DNA from: Ralstonia sp. TCR112
GTDB lineage: Bacteria > Pseudomonadota > Gammaproteobacteria > Burkholderiales > Burkholderiaceae
Reading direction: 5' to 3'
Assembly (NCBI RefSeq): GCF_007997035.1
Contig: NZ_VOSS01000001.1
Span: 112,466 to 176,465, forward strand
Length of the DNA stretch: 64,000 nucleotides
Position numbers and translations under genes: made by a program. Of the stretch, positions 51,308 through 60,640 are shown in pieces (positions within the stretch are counted from its first letter, which is position 1; each line of letters starts with the position of its first letter). The notes under the pieces are model-generated. The model searched no databases. It was given only the letters and a program-made list of their open reading frames with translations, and was not told the origin of the DNA.

Positions 51308-52393
51308 ATGCAAACCTCCGCCCGCCCCGTACCGGACACCACCCTCGTCGAACACGACCCGCGCTGGGCTCGCGTGCTGGCGCGCGATGCCTCTGCTGAC
51401 GGGCAATTCGTCTACGCGGTAAAGACCACCGGCGTGTATTGCCAGCCGAGCAGTGCGTCGCGCCTGCCGCGCCCGGAAAACGTCGAGTTTTTCGACACAC
51501 CTGCCGACGCAGAAGCCGCCGGTTACCGCCCGAGCCGCCGCGCCAGCCCGGATCAGACCACCGTCCGGGCGCAGCAAGCTGCGCTGGTCGCGCAAGCCTG
51601 CCGCCGCATCGAGGCAGCCGACACACCGCCCACGCTTGAAGCGCTTGCACAGGGCGCGGGCCTGAGCCCCTATCACTTCCATCGGCTGTTCAAAAGCGTC
51701 ACCGGCCTCACGCCCAAGGCCTACGCCGATGCGCATCGCGCCCGCAAGCTGCGCGCGCAATTGGAACGCGGCAGCACCGTCACTGAAGCCATCTACGACG
51801 CCGGATTCAACGCCAGCAGCCGCTTCTACGAGGCGTCGGACAACGTGCTGGGCATGACGGCCAGCCGCTACCGCGCCGGCGGCGTACAGACGACGATCCG
51901 CTTTGCGGTGGGCGAATGTTCGCTCGGTTCGATCCTGGTAGCGCAGAGCGATCGCGGCATCTGCGCGATCCTGATGGGCGACGACCCCGACGCTCTCGCG
52001 CGCGATCTGCAGGACACCTTCCCGAAGGCGGAACTCATCGGCGGCGATGCGGGTTTTGAAGATCTGGTGGCGAAGGTCGTGGGTTTTGTCGAGGCGCCGT
52101 CCATCGGCCTGGACCTACCGCTGGACGTGCGCGGCACCGCGTTTCAGGAGCGCGTGTGGCAGGCGCTGCGCGAAGTGCCGCCCGGCAGCACCACCAGCTA
52201 CACCGAGATTGCCACGCGCATCGGCGCGCCCCAGGCCGTCCGCGCCGTTGCGCAGGCCTGCGCGGCCAATCACATCGCAGTGGCGATTCCCTGCCATCGG
52301 GTGATCCGCCGGGACGGCAACACCTCCGGTTATCGCTGGGGCGTGGAGCGCAAGCTGGCGCTGCTGGAGCGCGAGTCGCAATCCGCCGCATGA
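51308..52393 (+). CDS. ada: Ada-type regulator / O6-methylguanine-DNA methyltransferase, degenerate zinc site
   Basis: A 361-residue Ada homologue: N-terminal sensor domain, AraC-type DNA-binding domain (LEALAQGAGLSPYHFHRLFK, TEAIYDAGFNASSRFYEA in two parts) and C-terminal O6-alkylguanine transferase with PCHRV (C329). Of the four zinc-binding cysteines of E. coli Ada (C38, C42, C69, C72) only the first is kept: C45, S49, S76 and A79 here (GVYCQPSSAS; GYRPSRRASPD). The C-terminal active site is intact. Ada activates itself by methyl transfer to C38, so activity of this N-domain is doubtful or differs. A separate Ada-type zinc-domain gene begins 6 bp downstream. Confidence 0.93.
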   Translation: MQTSARPVPDTTLVEHDPRWARVLARDASADGQFVYAVKTTGVYCQPSSASRLPRPENVEFFDTPADAEAAGYRPSRRASPDQTTVRAQQAALVAQACRRIEAADTPPTLEALAQGAGLSPYHFHRLFKSVTGLTPKAYADAHRARKLRAQLERGSTVTEAIYDAGFNASSRFYEASDNVLGMTASRYRAGGVQTTIRFAVGECSLGSILVAQSDRGICAILMGDDPDALARDLQDTFPKAELIGGDAGFEDLVAKVVGFVEAPSIGLDLPLDVRGTAFQERVWQALREVPPGSTTSYTEIATRIGAPQAVRAVAQACAANHIAVAIPCHRVIRRDGNTSGYRWGVERKLALLERESQSAA

Positions 52394-52399
52394 AACCGC

Positions 52400-52663
52400 G
52401 TGAAAACGTGGACGCTCATCGGCGCCAGCGGCCAGCCTTATGAGAGCGCCGTGCCCGGCACGCTGGGCGGCCATCGGCGCGCTCGCATCTATGGCCGCCT
52501 CGATTGCGCCGCCGCACGCCGGGCCATCGCGCGCGGCGGTTATGTGCGCCACCGCGTATTTTTCCTGAACGAAGCCGATGCGCGTGCCGCCGGCTACCGG
52601 CCCTGCGCAGTGTGCATGCCGCAGGCGTATGCGGCATGGAAACGATCGGTCAGTTCCGGGTAA
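52400..52663 (+). CDS. Small Ada-type metal-binding domain protein
   Basis: An 87-residue protein starting at GTG 52400, six bases after ada, of the stand-alone Ada metal-binding domain type. It has ARIYGRLDC (C36), [20 protein letters not shown] and [10 protein letters not shown] (C69, C72), so three cysteines like the Ada zinc site and no fourth Cys at the expected place. It has no DNA-binding or transferase domain. Translational coupling to ada is likely, and the pair may supply together what full Ada proteins hold in one chain. Function as sensor, or simple zinc protein, is inference. Confidence 0.8.
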   Translation: MKTWTLIGASGQPYESAVPGTLGGHRRARIYGRLDCAAARRAIARGGYVRHRVFFLNEADARAAGYRPCAVCMPQAYAAWKRSVSSG

Positions 52664-52701
52664 AGTCGTGGGCTGAACATCGCCGACACGCTCCGCACAT
52701 C

Positions 52702-53142
52702 ATGACCAAACCCCTGCTGCTTGCCTTGCTCACCGCTCTCGCGCTGGCGGGCTGCGGCCGCTCCGACGACGCGCACAAACCTGCCGCCCCCGCTACGACT
52801 TCCGCACCTGCGGCCTCCGCCCCTGGCGCGTCCAACGCGGCCAGTGCTCCGGCCGCCAGCGCGCCCGCCGTCAGCGAAGCCGAACAGGCCAAGGCCGTCG
52901 ACCTCGCCCGCGCCGCCATCGAAAAGTACAAGCTGACCACCCTGCCGCAGGAGTGCCTGTCGTTCGTGGTGGACCGCGCCGACGACGCGCACAACAGCGT
53001 TGAAGTGCTGGAAAACCACACTCCGGCCTGCGGCGGCGACCCGAACACTGCACCGCGCGTCGTCACGCTGCTCATCGACAAGAACACCGGCGCTCTGCAG
53101 AAGGACGACCCGGCCAGCGGCGAATACGTCCCGCTCAAATAA
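52702..53142 (+). CDS. Putative lipoprotein
   Basis: A 146-residue protein with a lipoprotein signal peptide (LALAGC, C18), then a low-complexity Ala/Ser/Pro linker (residues 25-55) and a small domain with two cysteines (PQECLSFVV and HTPACGGDP) that could form a disulfide. The last part, [20 protein letters not shown], resembles a PepSY-like strand but the match is weak. Convergent with purM with a terminator between. Function unknown. Confidence 0.75.
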   Translation: MTKPLLLALLTALALAGCGRSDDAHKPAAPATTSAPAASAPGASNAASAPAASAPAVSEAEQAKAVDLARAAIEKYKLTTLPQECLSFVVDRADDAHNSVEVLENHTPACGGDPNTAPRVVTLLIDKNTGALQKDDPASGEYVPLK

Positions 53143-53166
53143 GCGCCCGCAAGACAGAACGCGCAT

Positions 53167-53198
53167 AAAAAAACCGCCGAACGCATCGGCGGTTTTTT
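53167..53198. terminator. Bidirectional terminator between lipoprotein gene and purM
   Basis: Arms AACCGCCGA (53172-53180) and TCGGCGGTT (53186-53194), flanked by A and T runs. Confidence 0.85.
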
Positions 53199-53216
53199 GT
53201 GGGTGCGAAATTCGCG

Positions 53217-54270
53217 TCAGACCACGATCGTCTGCGCTTCGCCGGCTTGGCGGGCGCGGATTTCGCCGATCTGGTAGACCGTCTCGCCTGCGTCCTTCAG
53301 GTGGGCGATGGCGGCCGGTGCATCGGCTGCCGACACGATCACCACCATGCCGATGCCGCAGTTGAAGACGCGGTGCATTTCGCCATCGGCCACGTTGCCG
53401 GCCTTTTGCAGCCACTGGAACAGCGGCGGCAGCGTCCAGGCGTCCTTGTGCAGCACGGCGGTCAGGTTGTCTTGCAGCACGCGCGGCACGTTTTCGGTCA
53501 AACCGCCGCCGGTAATGTGCGCCATGCCCTTGACGGTCAGTTTCTCCATCAGCGCCAGCAGCGGCTTCACGTAGATGCGCGTCGGCGCCATGATGGCGTC
53601 CTGCAGGCGCTGGCCGTGGAAGTCTGCGTTCAGGTCCGGGCGCGACACCTCGATGATCTTGCGCACCAGCGAGTAGCCGTTCGAATGCGCGCGACGAAGC
53701 CAGACCCAGCACCACGTCGCCCTCGGCAATGGTGGTGCCGTCGATGATCTTGCGCTTTTCGACCGCGCCGACGGCAAAGCCGGCCAGGTCGTACTCGCCG
53801 TCCGGGTACATGCTCGGCATTTCAGCGGTCTCGCCGCCGATCAGCGCGCAGCCAGCCAGCTCGCAACCCTGGGCAATGCCCTTGACCACCGTGGCAGCGG
53901 TGTCGACGTCAAGCTTGCCGCAGGCGAAGTAATCCAGGAAGAACAGCGGTTCGGCACCCTGGACCAGGATGTCGTTCACGCTCATGGCGACCAGATCCTG
54001 GCCCACCGTGTCGTGGCGGTTCAGCGCAAACGCCAGCTTCAGCTTGGTGCCCACGCCGTCGGTGCCCGACACCAGCACCGGTTCCTGATACTTCTTGGAC
54101 AGCTCGAACAGCGCGCCGAAGCCGCCGATGCCGCCCAGCACGCCTTCGCGCATGGTGCGCTTGGCAAACGGCTTGATGCGGTCGACAAGGGCGTCACCCG
54201 CCTCGATGTCGACGCCCGCGTCGCGGTAAGACAGGCCGGTCGATGCGGATGGGGTTTCGGAAGCGCTCAT
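53217..54270 (-). CDS. purM: Phosphoribosylformylglycinamidine cyclo-ligase, frame broken by a small deletion
   Basis: PurM makes aminoimidazole ribonucleotide in purine synthesis. The first part ([39 protein letters not shown]) reads in one frame up to SSR at about 53690; the rest ([37 protein letters not shown]) reads in another. The conserved sequence would be [14 protein letters not shown]; adding two G to the TCGTCGCGCGCATTCG stretch restores it exactly, giving 351 residues. So a GGG-to-G collapse is the likely cause. Start ATG 54268-54270 ([15 protein letters not shown]). Divergent from the AI-2E family gene. Confidence 0.93.
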
Positions 54271-54433
54271 ACAGTCGTCTGAATTGAAAAAACCGGGAAA
54301 GAAAGCGAGACGGCGGCGGGAAGTCACAAAAATCGGACCCGCCGGTCCAGTAAAATCGCGATTTTACCGGATGCGGCCGTCCCGATGGCCGCTTTTCCGA
54401 CTCCTCCACCCCGCCATCGGAACCGTCGCCCCC

Positions 54434-55504
54434 ATGAACGCCCCCGTGCTGACGCAGGAAACCAAGCGCACGCTCGCCTGGATCGCCGTGGCGCTTGTCT
54501 TCCTCGCCATGCTCAAGGCGCTGGCGCCGACGCTCACGCCCTTCGTGTTCGCGTTCATCCTGTCGTACATCCTGCACCCGGGCGTGGAATGGCTGCAGCG
54601 TCATCGCGTACCGCGCGTGCTGGGCGTGTTCCTGATGATCCTGGTGCTGACGGTGGTGGGCGTGGCGCTGATGCTGCTGATCCTGGCGGTGCTGCAGCGG
54701 GAGATTCCGGCGATCCGAGATCAATTGCCTGGGATGCTCGCCAAGCTCAACGCGTTTCTGTCGCCCAAGCTGGACGAATTGGGCCTGCATGTCAGCTTCG
54801 ATTTTCCCGGCCTGCGCGCCCTGCTCACGGAACAGCTCGCCGCCAGCCCGGACGACGTGGTGGCCCGTGTGCTGACCTATCTGCGTGTGTCCGGCTCCGC
54901 GGCCATCCAGGTGCTGGGCATCTTCTTCCTGGTGCCGATCGTGATGTTCTACCTGCTGATGGACTGGAACATGCTCATGCGCCGGATCGAAACCGCCGTC
55001 CCACGCCGTTGGCTGCCAAAAACGCGCGAACTGGCCGCCGAAACCGACGGCCTGCTGTCCCAATACCTGCGCGGGCAGATCATCGTGATGCTGGTGCTGG
55101 CGGTGTATTACTCGGCGGGGCTGGCGCTGGCGGGTTTTGACGTGGCGCTGCCGGTGGGCATTTTTACGGGGCTGGCCGTGTTCATTCCGTATATCGGCTT
55201 TGGCGTGGGCCTCACGCTGGCCATCCTGGCCGCACTGTTGCAGTTCGGCAACCTCTACGGCCTGCTGGCGGTGGCCGTGGTGTACGGCATCGGCCAGTTC
55301 CTGGAAAGCTTCTACCTGACGCCCCGCCTGGTGGGCGAACGCATCGGCCTGCATCCGCTGGCGGTCATCCTCGCCTTGCTGGCTTTTGGCCAATTGTTCG
55401 GTTTTTTCGGTATCCTCCTCGCCCTACCGATGAGTGCTGTGCTGCTGGTCGGTTTGCGGCAGATCCGGAAGCTTTACCTGGGCAGCCGGCTCTACCAGGA
55501 TTGA
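54434..55504 (+). CDS. AI-2E family transporter (PerM-like)
   Basis: A 356-residue membrane protein of the AI-2E exporter/PerM family: N-terminal helices (IAVALVFLAMLKALAPTLTPF), a cytoplasmic/periplasmic middle region, then HPGVEWLQRHR and the family core (FIPYIGFGVGLTLAILAALLQFG; LESFYLTPRLVGERIGLHPLAVIL in parts). Substrates are uncertain: peptides, ions or AI-2 have been suggested for other members. Divergent from purM and followed by hda, a common order in betaproteobacteria. Confidence 0.9.
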   Translation: MNAPVLTQETKRTLAWIAVALVFLAMLKALAPTLTPFVFAFILSYILHPGVEWLQRHRVPRVLGVFLMILVLTVVGVALMLLILAVLQREIPAIRDQLPGMLAKLNAFLSPKLDELGLHVSFDFPGLRALLTEQLAASPDDVVARVLTYLRVSGSAAIQVLGIFFLVPIVMFYLLMDWNMLMRRIETAVPRRWLPKTRELAAETDGLLSQYLRGQIIVMLVLAVYYSAGLALAGFDVALPVGIFTGLAVFIPYIGFGVGLTLAILAALLQFGNLYGLLAVAVVYGIGQFLESFYLTPRLVGERIGLHPLAVILALLAFGQLFGFFGILLALPMSAVLLVGLRQIRKLYLGSRLYQD

Positions 55505-55510
55505 AAGCCA

Positions 55511-55538
55511 CTGAAGGCGACTGAAGGCAACTGAAAAG
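55511..55538 (+). repeat. Short 10-bp tandem repeat
   Basis: CTGAAGGCGA, CTGAAGGCAA and CTGAAAAG follow each other with a 10-bp period, just before hda. It has no evident role. Confidence 0.45.
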
Positions 55539-55562
55539 TACGGCGACTCCACTCCAAGTTTC

Positions 55563-56264
55563 ATGGCCACACCCGAACAGCTCCCGCTCGAACTCGGTGC
55601 GACACCCGCCCCGACCTTCGACAACTTCGTCGCCACCGGCAACGAAGAGGCGGTGCTGCGCCTGCGCGCCCTGATTCCGCAAGTGGTGGACGGCACCGCA
55701 ACCGACCGCCTGGTCTACCTCTGGGGCGAGGAAGGCAGCGGCCGCAGCCACCTGCTGCAGGCGATTTGCGCCCAGACCGAAGCCGGCGGCTACGAAGTCC
55801 GCACGCTGGAGCCCGACGCCCCGCCCGAAGCCTTCGAATTCGACCCGACCATCACCGTCTGGACCATCGACGACGCCGAGCGCCTGGACGAATGGGCGCA
55901 GATCGCCGTGTTCAACCTCGTCAATGAAGTGCGCGCGCATCCGCATGCCGCCATCGCCATCTCCGGGGCGGCCGCGCCGATGGCGATGCCGCTGCGTGAA
56001 GACCTGCGCACCCGCCTGGGCTGGGGCCTCGTCTACTGGCTGCGCCCGCTGTCCGACGCCGACAAGGTGGAAGCCCTGCGCCAAGCTGCCCGCGAACGCG
56101 GCATGCAGCTCTCGGCGGACGTGCCGCAGTGGCTTGTGACGCACTCCTACCGCGACATGCCGAGCCTGATGGCTTTGCTCGACGCCCTCGACACCTATTC
56201 GCTCGCCCGCAAGCGCGCCGTCACCCTGCCGCTCGTGCGCGACATGCTCGCGCTGATGAAGTGA
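55563..56264 (+). CDS. hda: DnaA regulatory inactivator Hda
   Basis: Hda (233 residues) is an AAA+ DnaA paralogue that binds the sliding clamp and triggers hydrolysis of DnaA-ATP. The clamp-binding motif EQLPLELG is at the N-terminus; then LYLWGEEGSGRSHLLQA-like Walker A (GEEGSGRSHLL), ITVWTIDDAERLD (Walker B) and LREDLRTRLGWGLVYWLRPL. No DnaA DNA-binding domain IV is present. Together with the DnaA-box repeats at 5.3 kb this window has two replication-linked items, but they are far apart. Confidence 0.95.
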   Translation: MATPEQLPLELGATPAPTFDNFVATGNEEAVLRLRALIPQVVDGTATDRLVYLWGEEGSGRSHLLQAICAQTEAGGYEVRTLEPDAPPEAFEFDPTITVWTIDDAERLDEWAQIAVFNLVNEVRAHPHAAIAISGAAAPMAMPLREDLRTRLGWGLVYWLRPLSDADKVEALRQAARERGMQLSADVPQWLVTHSYRDMPSLMALLDALDTYSLARKRAVTLPLVRDMLALMK

Positions 56265-56315
56265 ATCCCAGGCTCGCACGGCCGGAGATGTAACGTTCGG
56301 GTAAAATCGCGCCCC

Positions 56316-56990
56316 ATGAATCTGGCCCTCTTCGACCTCGATCACACCCTCATCCCCACCGACAGCGACCACGAGTGGGGACGCTTCCTCATCCGCCGCG
56401 GCGTGGTGGATGAAGCCGAATACCAGCGCAAGAACGATCAGTTCTATGCCGACTACAAAGCCGGCACGCTGGATATCCATGCCTTTCTGCGCTTTGCCCT
56501 GGCACCGCTCGCCGCCCATCCGCGCGACACGCTCGCCCAGTGGCACGCCGAGTTCATGCACGACGTGATCCGTCCGAAGATCACACCGCAGGCGCAAGCG
56601 CTCGTGTACAAACATCTGGATGCCGGCGACCTGTGCTGCGTGGTCACCGCCACCAACAGCTTCGTCACGCGCCCGATTGCCGAAGCGTTCGGCATCGACC
56701 ACCTCATCGCCACCGAACCGGCCACTGCTGACGGCAACCCGGACAGCGCCTTCACGGGCGACGTGGCGGGCACACCGAGCTTCCGCGAAGGCAAGGTCGC
56801 CCGCGTGCATGAGTGGCTGGCCAACATGGGCCGCGGCTGGAGCGATTTCGAGCGCAGCACCTTCTACAGCGATTCGGCCAACGACGTGCCGCTGCTGGAG
56901 GAAGTGACCGACCCCGTCGCCACCAATCCGGACGACACGCTGCGCAACCTCGCAGCTGCGCGCAACTGGCGCATCATGGATCTCTTTTAA
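56316..56990 (+). CDS. HAD-IB family phosphatase
   Basis: A 224-residue haloacid dehalogenase-like phosphatase starting MNLALFDLDHTLIPTDSDHEW with nucleophile Asp8 and Asp10 in FDLDHTL. Later motifs: VVTATNSFVTRPIAEAFG, KVARVHEWL and FYSDSANDVPLLEEV. It resembles SerB-type / HisB-N-type (HAD-IB) phosphatases of the hda-pcnB region of betaproteobacteria. The substrate is not known. A TAAAAT hexamer lies 8 bp before the ATG, so the leader is very short. Confidence 0.88.
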   Translation: MNLALFDLDHTLIPTDSDHEWGRFLIRRGVVDEAEYQRKNDQFYADYKAGTLDIHAFLRFALAPLAAHPRDTLAQWHAEFMHDVIRPKITPQAQALVYKHLDAGDLCCVVTATNSFVTRPIAEAFGIDHLIATEPATADGNPDSAFTGDVAGTPSFREGKVARVHEWLANMGRGWSDFERSTFYSDSANDVPLLEEVTDPVATNPDDTLRNLAAARNWRIMDLF

Positions 56991-57001
56991 GCAGGCGCGG
57001 C

Positions 57002-58564
57002 GTGATCAAGAAACTCATCAATCGCCTGCTGGGCAAGACCTCCGCAGAGCCCACCGCTCCCGCTGAACCGGGGGCGCCCGCCGCCAGGAAGAGCCGCGCG
57101 CCCAAGGCGGCCAAAACCGCCAAGGCGCGCACCAAGTCCGCCGGTGGCGTGCCACGCCAGGCGCGCGTGTGGAGCGTGGACGAGCACGGTATCGACCCAA
57201 AGCTGCTCTCGCGCAACGCGATCAAGGTCACGTCCACGCTGCAGGACGCCGGCTATGCCGCCTTCATCGTGGGCGGCGCCGTGCGCGACTTGCTGCTCGG
57301 CATCAAGCCGAAGGACTTTGATGTGGCGACCAACGCCACGCCCGATCAGGTCCAGGCCCTGTTCCGCCGCTCGCGCATCATCGGACGCCGCTTCCAGATC
57401 GTGCACGTCACGTTCTACGGCGGACGCGATCAGGAAATCATCGAAGTCTCGACCTTCCGCGCGCTCGTCGACGCGGTGGACGCCGAGCAGGTGCCCGCCG
57501 GCAAGCGCGTCAAGCGCACCGAGCTGGACCACCACACGCACGCCGTCGACGCCAGCGGCCGTGTGCTGCGCGACAACGTCTGGGGCACCCAGGCCGAAGA
57601 CGCCACCCGCCGCGACTTCACCGTCAACGCGATGTACTACAACCCCGCCGACGAAACCGTGCATGACTACCATCACGGCATGGAAGACATGCGCGCCCGC
57701 ACGCTGCGCATGATCGGCGATCCGCATACCCGCTACCGCGAAGACCCGGTGCGCATGCTGCGCGTGGTCCGCTTCGCGGCCAAGACCGGCTTCGACATCG
57801 ACCCTGACACGCGCGCACCGATCGCCGAGCTGGGCCCGCTGATCCACAACGTGCCAGCCGCCCGCCTGTTCGACGAGATGTTGAAGCTGCTGATGTCGGG
57901 CCACGCCTGGGCATCGCTGCAGGAGCTGCGCAAGGCGGGCCTGCACCGCGGCCTGCTGCCGCTGCTGGACGTCGCGCTGGAGCAGCCGATGGGCCAGCGC
58001 TTCGTGCAGCTCGCCCTCGACAACACCGACGATCGCGTGAAGGCTGGCAAGCCGGTCTCGCCGGGCTTCCTGTTTGCCGCGCTGCTGTGGCATCACGTGG
58101 TCGAGCACTGGAACCGCCGCCGCGCCGCCGGCGAGCCGCTGATCCCCGCGCTGCATACCGCCATGGACGAAGTGCTCGACCGTCAGACCGAGCAGCTCGC
58201 CATCCAGCGCCGCTTCACCTCCGACATGAAGGAAATCTGGAGCATGCAGCCGCGCTTTGAGAAGCGCTCGGGCCGCATGCCGTATCGGCTGCTGGAATCG
58301 CCGCGCTTCCGCGCCGGCTACGACTTCCTCGCACTGCGTTGTGCCTCGGGCGAATTGCCGCAGGAACTCGCCGACTGGTGGACCGACTTCCAGAACGGTG
58401 ACGGCGAAGCTCGCGAAGCCCTCATGGCCCAAGCCAAGCACGCCCCGAGCCCGTCGGCAAATGCCGGTCCGGCCAGCCCGGGCAAGCGCCGTCGCCGCCG
58501 ACGTGGTCCGGCAAAATCGGATACAGTCGTTGACGTCAATCCGGGAAGTTCGGAGGAAACGTGA
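57002..58564 (+). CDS. pcnB: Poly(A) polymerase I
   Basis: PcnB (520 residues) adds poly(A) tails that mark RNA for decay. The nucleotidyltransferase core has VGGAVRDLLLGIKPKDFDVATNATPDQV (in parts), with GGAVRDLL and DFDVATN the catalytic motifs, and EVSTFRALV, the CCA-adding/poly(A) domain. It starts at GTG 57002, after an N-terminal basic extension typical of betaproteobacteria, and ends with an Arg-rich tail (KRRRRRRGPAKS). It overlaps folK by four bases. Confidence 0.95.
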   Translation: MIKKLINRLLGKTSAEPTAPAEPGAPAARKSRAPKAAKTAKARTKSAGGVPRQARVWSVDEHGIDPKLLSRNAIKVTSTLQDAGYAAFIVGGAVRDLLLGIKPKDFDVATNATPDQVQALFRRSRIIGRRFQIVHVTFYGGRDQEIIEVSTFRALVDAVDAEQVPAGKRVKRTELDHHTHAVDASGRVLRDNVWGTQAEDATRRDFTVNAMYYNPADETVHDYHHGMEDMRARTLRMIGDPHTRYREDPVRMLRVVRFAAKTGFDIDPDTRAPIAELGPLIHNVPAARLFDEMLKLLMSGHAWASLQELRKAGLHRGLLPLLDVALEQPMGQRFVQLALDNTDDRVKAGKPVSPGFLFAALLWHHVVEHWNRRRAAGEPLIPALHTAMDEVLDRQTEQLAIQRRFTSDMKEIWSMQPRFEKRSGRMPYRLLESPRFRAGYDFLALRCASGELPQELADWWTDFQNGDGEAREALMAQAKHAPSPSANAGPASPGKRRRRRRGPAKSDTVVDVNPGSSEET

Positions 58565-59076
58565 AGACAGTGGCGTACATCGGCATCGGCGCCAACCTGG
58601 GCGACGCGCGCCAGGCAGTGAAAGACGCCGTGGTCTGCCTCGCACAGCAGGTCGGCATCACCGTCACCGGCAAATCGAGCCTGTATCGCAGCGCGCCCAT
58701 CGAATCCAGCGGCGACGATTACATCAACGCCGTGGTGCGCATCGATACGCATTTCACCGCCGACCAGCTGCTCCGCATCTGTCACCACATCGAAGACCAG
58801 TTCGGCCGCGAGCGCCCGTTCCACAACGCGCCGCGCACGCTTGATCTGGACTTGCTGCTCTACGGGGACCACGTCCTCACCTCGCCCGAGCTGACGGTGC
58901 CGCACCCCCGCGTCGGCCAGCGCGCCTTTACCCTGCTGCCCCTGCACGAACTGGCGCCCGATCTCGTGATTCCGGGCATTGGCGCCGTGGCTGAGCTGCT
59001 GCCCGGCGTGGCCGACCAGCGCATCGAAAAGACCACGATGTGTCAGTGCATGCGCGCCAAGCAGCCCGCCGCCTGA
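58561..59076 (+). CDS. folK: 2-amino-4-hydroxy-6-hydroxymethyldihydropteridine pyrophosphokinase
   Basis: FolK (171 residues) makes the pterin diphosphate for folate synthesis. YIGIGANLGDARQAVKDAV, YRSAPIESSGDDYINAVVR, and RPFHNAPRTLDLDLLLYG are characteristic. It starts at GTG 58561, overlapping pcnB, with a GGAGGAA ribosome binding site inside the end of pcnB. panB and a P-loop kinase follow, and the pabBC gene lies further on. Confidence 0.96.
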   Translation: MKTVAYIGIGANLGDARQAVKDAVVCLAQQVGITVTGKSSLYRSAPIESSGDDYINAVVRIDTHFTADQLLRICHHIEDQFGRERPFHNAPRTLDLDLLLYGDHVLTSPELTVPHPRVGQRAFTLLPLHELAPDLVIPGIGAVAELLPGVADQRIEKTTMCQCMRAKQPAA

Positions 59077-59105
59077 TCATCCGCACCACGCACAAACACC
59101 TGCCG

Positions 59106-59750
59106 ATGGCCCTGGACCACCTGCGCCGTATCGTTGTCGAGGGGCCCATTGGCGTGGGCAAGACCGCGCTGGCTCAGCGCCTGGCCGATCATCTGCGCGC
59201 GTCGACGTCATTCGAGACGCCCGCCGAAAACGCCTTCATCGCCCGCTTCTACGAAGAACCCGCGCGCTATGCGCTGCCGGTGCAGCTGCGCTTCCTGCTG
59301 CAACGTGCCGAGCGTCTGAAGGCTTGGCACAAGGCGACGCTCGCCGGCGAGCGCATCGTCGCCGACAGCTTCCTGCCGCGCGACCGGCTGTTCGCCCAGC
59401 TCACGCTGCCAGCAGATGAACTCGCGTTGTACGACGCGATGGCCAATGCGCTGGCCCTGCCGCAACAGCGCATCGACCTCGTCATCTGCCTGCAGGCGCG
59501 CGCCGAGGACCTGCTGCCGCGCATCACCCGTCGCGCGGTTCCTTACGAAACAGGCATCGATGCGGAGTATCTCGAACGCATCTGCGCCGCATACGGCGAG
59601 CTGTTTCTGTATTACGATGCCGCACCGACGATGATCGTCGACACCGCTGCCTTCGACCCCGCAGGCAACGACGACGATTTCCGCACCTTGCTCGCCCGCA
59701 TCGACGCGATGCGCGGACCCAAGGAATTCATCAAGCTGGCAACGCGCTAG
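59106..59750 (+). CDS. Deoxynucleoside kinase family protein
   Basis: A 214-residue P-loop kinase, LRRIVVEGPIGVGKTALAQ near the start, ADSFLPRDRLFAQLTL (the DRS-like motif) and LVICLQARAEDLLPRI. It resembles the deoxyadenosine/deoxyguanosine kinase (dNK) family; it is widespread in betaproteobacteria between folK and panB. The exact substrate cannot be assigned. ATG 59106 is the likely start; the frame is open upstream to 59040 overlapping folK. Confidence 0.88.
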   Translation: MALDHLRRIVVEGPIGVGKTALAQRLADHLRASTSFETPAENAFIARFYEEPARYALPVQLRFLLQRAERLKAWHKATLAGERIVADSFLPRDRLFAQLTLPADELALYDAMANALALPQQRIDLVICLQARAEDLLPRITRRAVPYETGIDAEYLERICAAYGELFLYYDAAPTMIVDTAAFDPAGNDDDFRTLLARIDAMRGPKEFIKLATR

Positions 59751-59810
59751 TCAGTCGACGCACCGCATGGTCTGCGTGGGCGCTCGCGATGCCCCAATGA
59801 GTCTCAGTCC

Positions 59811-60629
59811 ATGAGCTATCTCCAGGAATCGAACCGCAAGGCCGTCACGGTGACTTCGCTGCAGGCCATGCGTGCCGCCGGCGAGCGCATCGCCATGCTG
59901 ACCGCCTACGACTCCAGTTTCGCCGCGCTGATGGATCGCAACGGCACCGACGTGCTGCTCGTCGGCGATTCGCTCGGCAACGTGATGCAGGGCCAGAAGA
60001 CCACGCTGCCGGTCACGCTCGAGCACATCGTCTATCACACCGAATGCGTATCGCGCGGCATCGAGAAAGCGCTGCTGGTATCCGACCTGCCGTTCGGCAC
60101 CTATGGCACGCCCGAACAGGCATTCCACAGCGCCGTGCGCGTGATGCAGGCCGGCGCGCAGATGGTCAAGCTCGAAGGCGGCGTGTGGCTCGCGCCGACG
60201 ATCAAGTTTCTCGTTGAACGCAGCATTCCGGTGTGTGCGCACATCGGCCTGACGCCGCAATCGGTGCATGCGTTCGGCGGCTTCAAGGTGCAGGGTCGCG
60301 GCGACGAAGCGGCTGCGCAACTGAAAGCCGACGCGCTGGCCGTGCAGGATGCCGGTGCGCAACTCGTCGTGATGGAAGCGATTCCTGCCGCGCTGGCTGG
60401 CGAGGTGACGCGCCTGCTGGCCATTCCGACCATCGGCATCGGTGCGGGGTTGGAGTGCTCGGGCCAGGTGCTCGTGATGCACGACATGCTGGGCGTGTTC
60501 CCCGGTCACCGCCCCAAGTTCGTACGCAACTTCATGGACGGGCAAGCCACCATCGACGGCGCCGTCGCGGCCTACGTGGCCGCCGTCAAGGACGGCACGT
60601 TCCCTGGCCCGGAACACACCTTCGCCTGA
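59811..60629 (+). CDS. panB: 3-methyl-2-oxobutanoate hydroxymethyltransferase
   Basis: PanB (272 residues) makes ketopantoate from alpha-ketoisovalerate and 5,10-methylene-THF, the first step of pantothenate synthesis. [30 protein letters not shown] (in parts), [19 protein letters not shown], and [17 protein letters not shown] are the conserved motifs. The dependence on a folate coenzyme fits the folK neighbour. No panC or panD is next to it. Confidence 0.96.
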   Translation: MSYLQESNRKAVTVTSLQAMRAAGERIAMLTAYDSSFAALMDRNGTDVLLVGDSLGNVMQGQKTTLPVTLEHIVYHTECVSRGIEKALLVSDLPFGTYGTPEQAFHSAVRVMQAGAQMVKLEGGVWLAPTIKFLVERSIPVCAHIGLTPQSVHAFGGFKVQGRGDEAAAQLKADALAVQDAGAQLVVMEAIPAALAGEVTRLLAIPTIGIGAGLECSGQVLVMHDMLGVFPGHRPKFVRNFMDGQATIDGAVAAYVAAVKDGTFPGPEHTFA

Positions 60630-60640
60630 GCGGCATCCGC

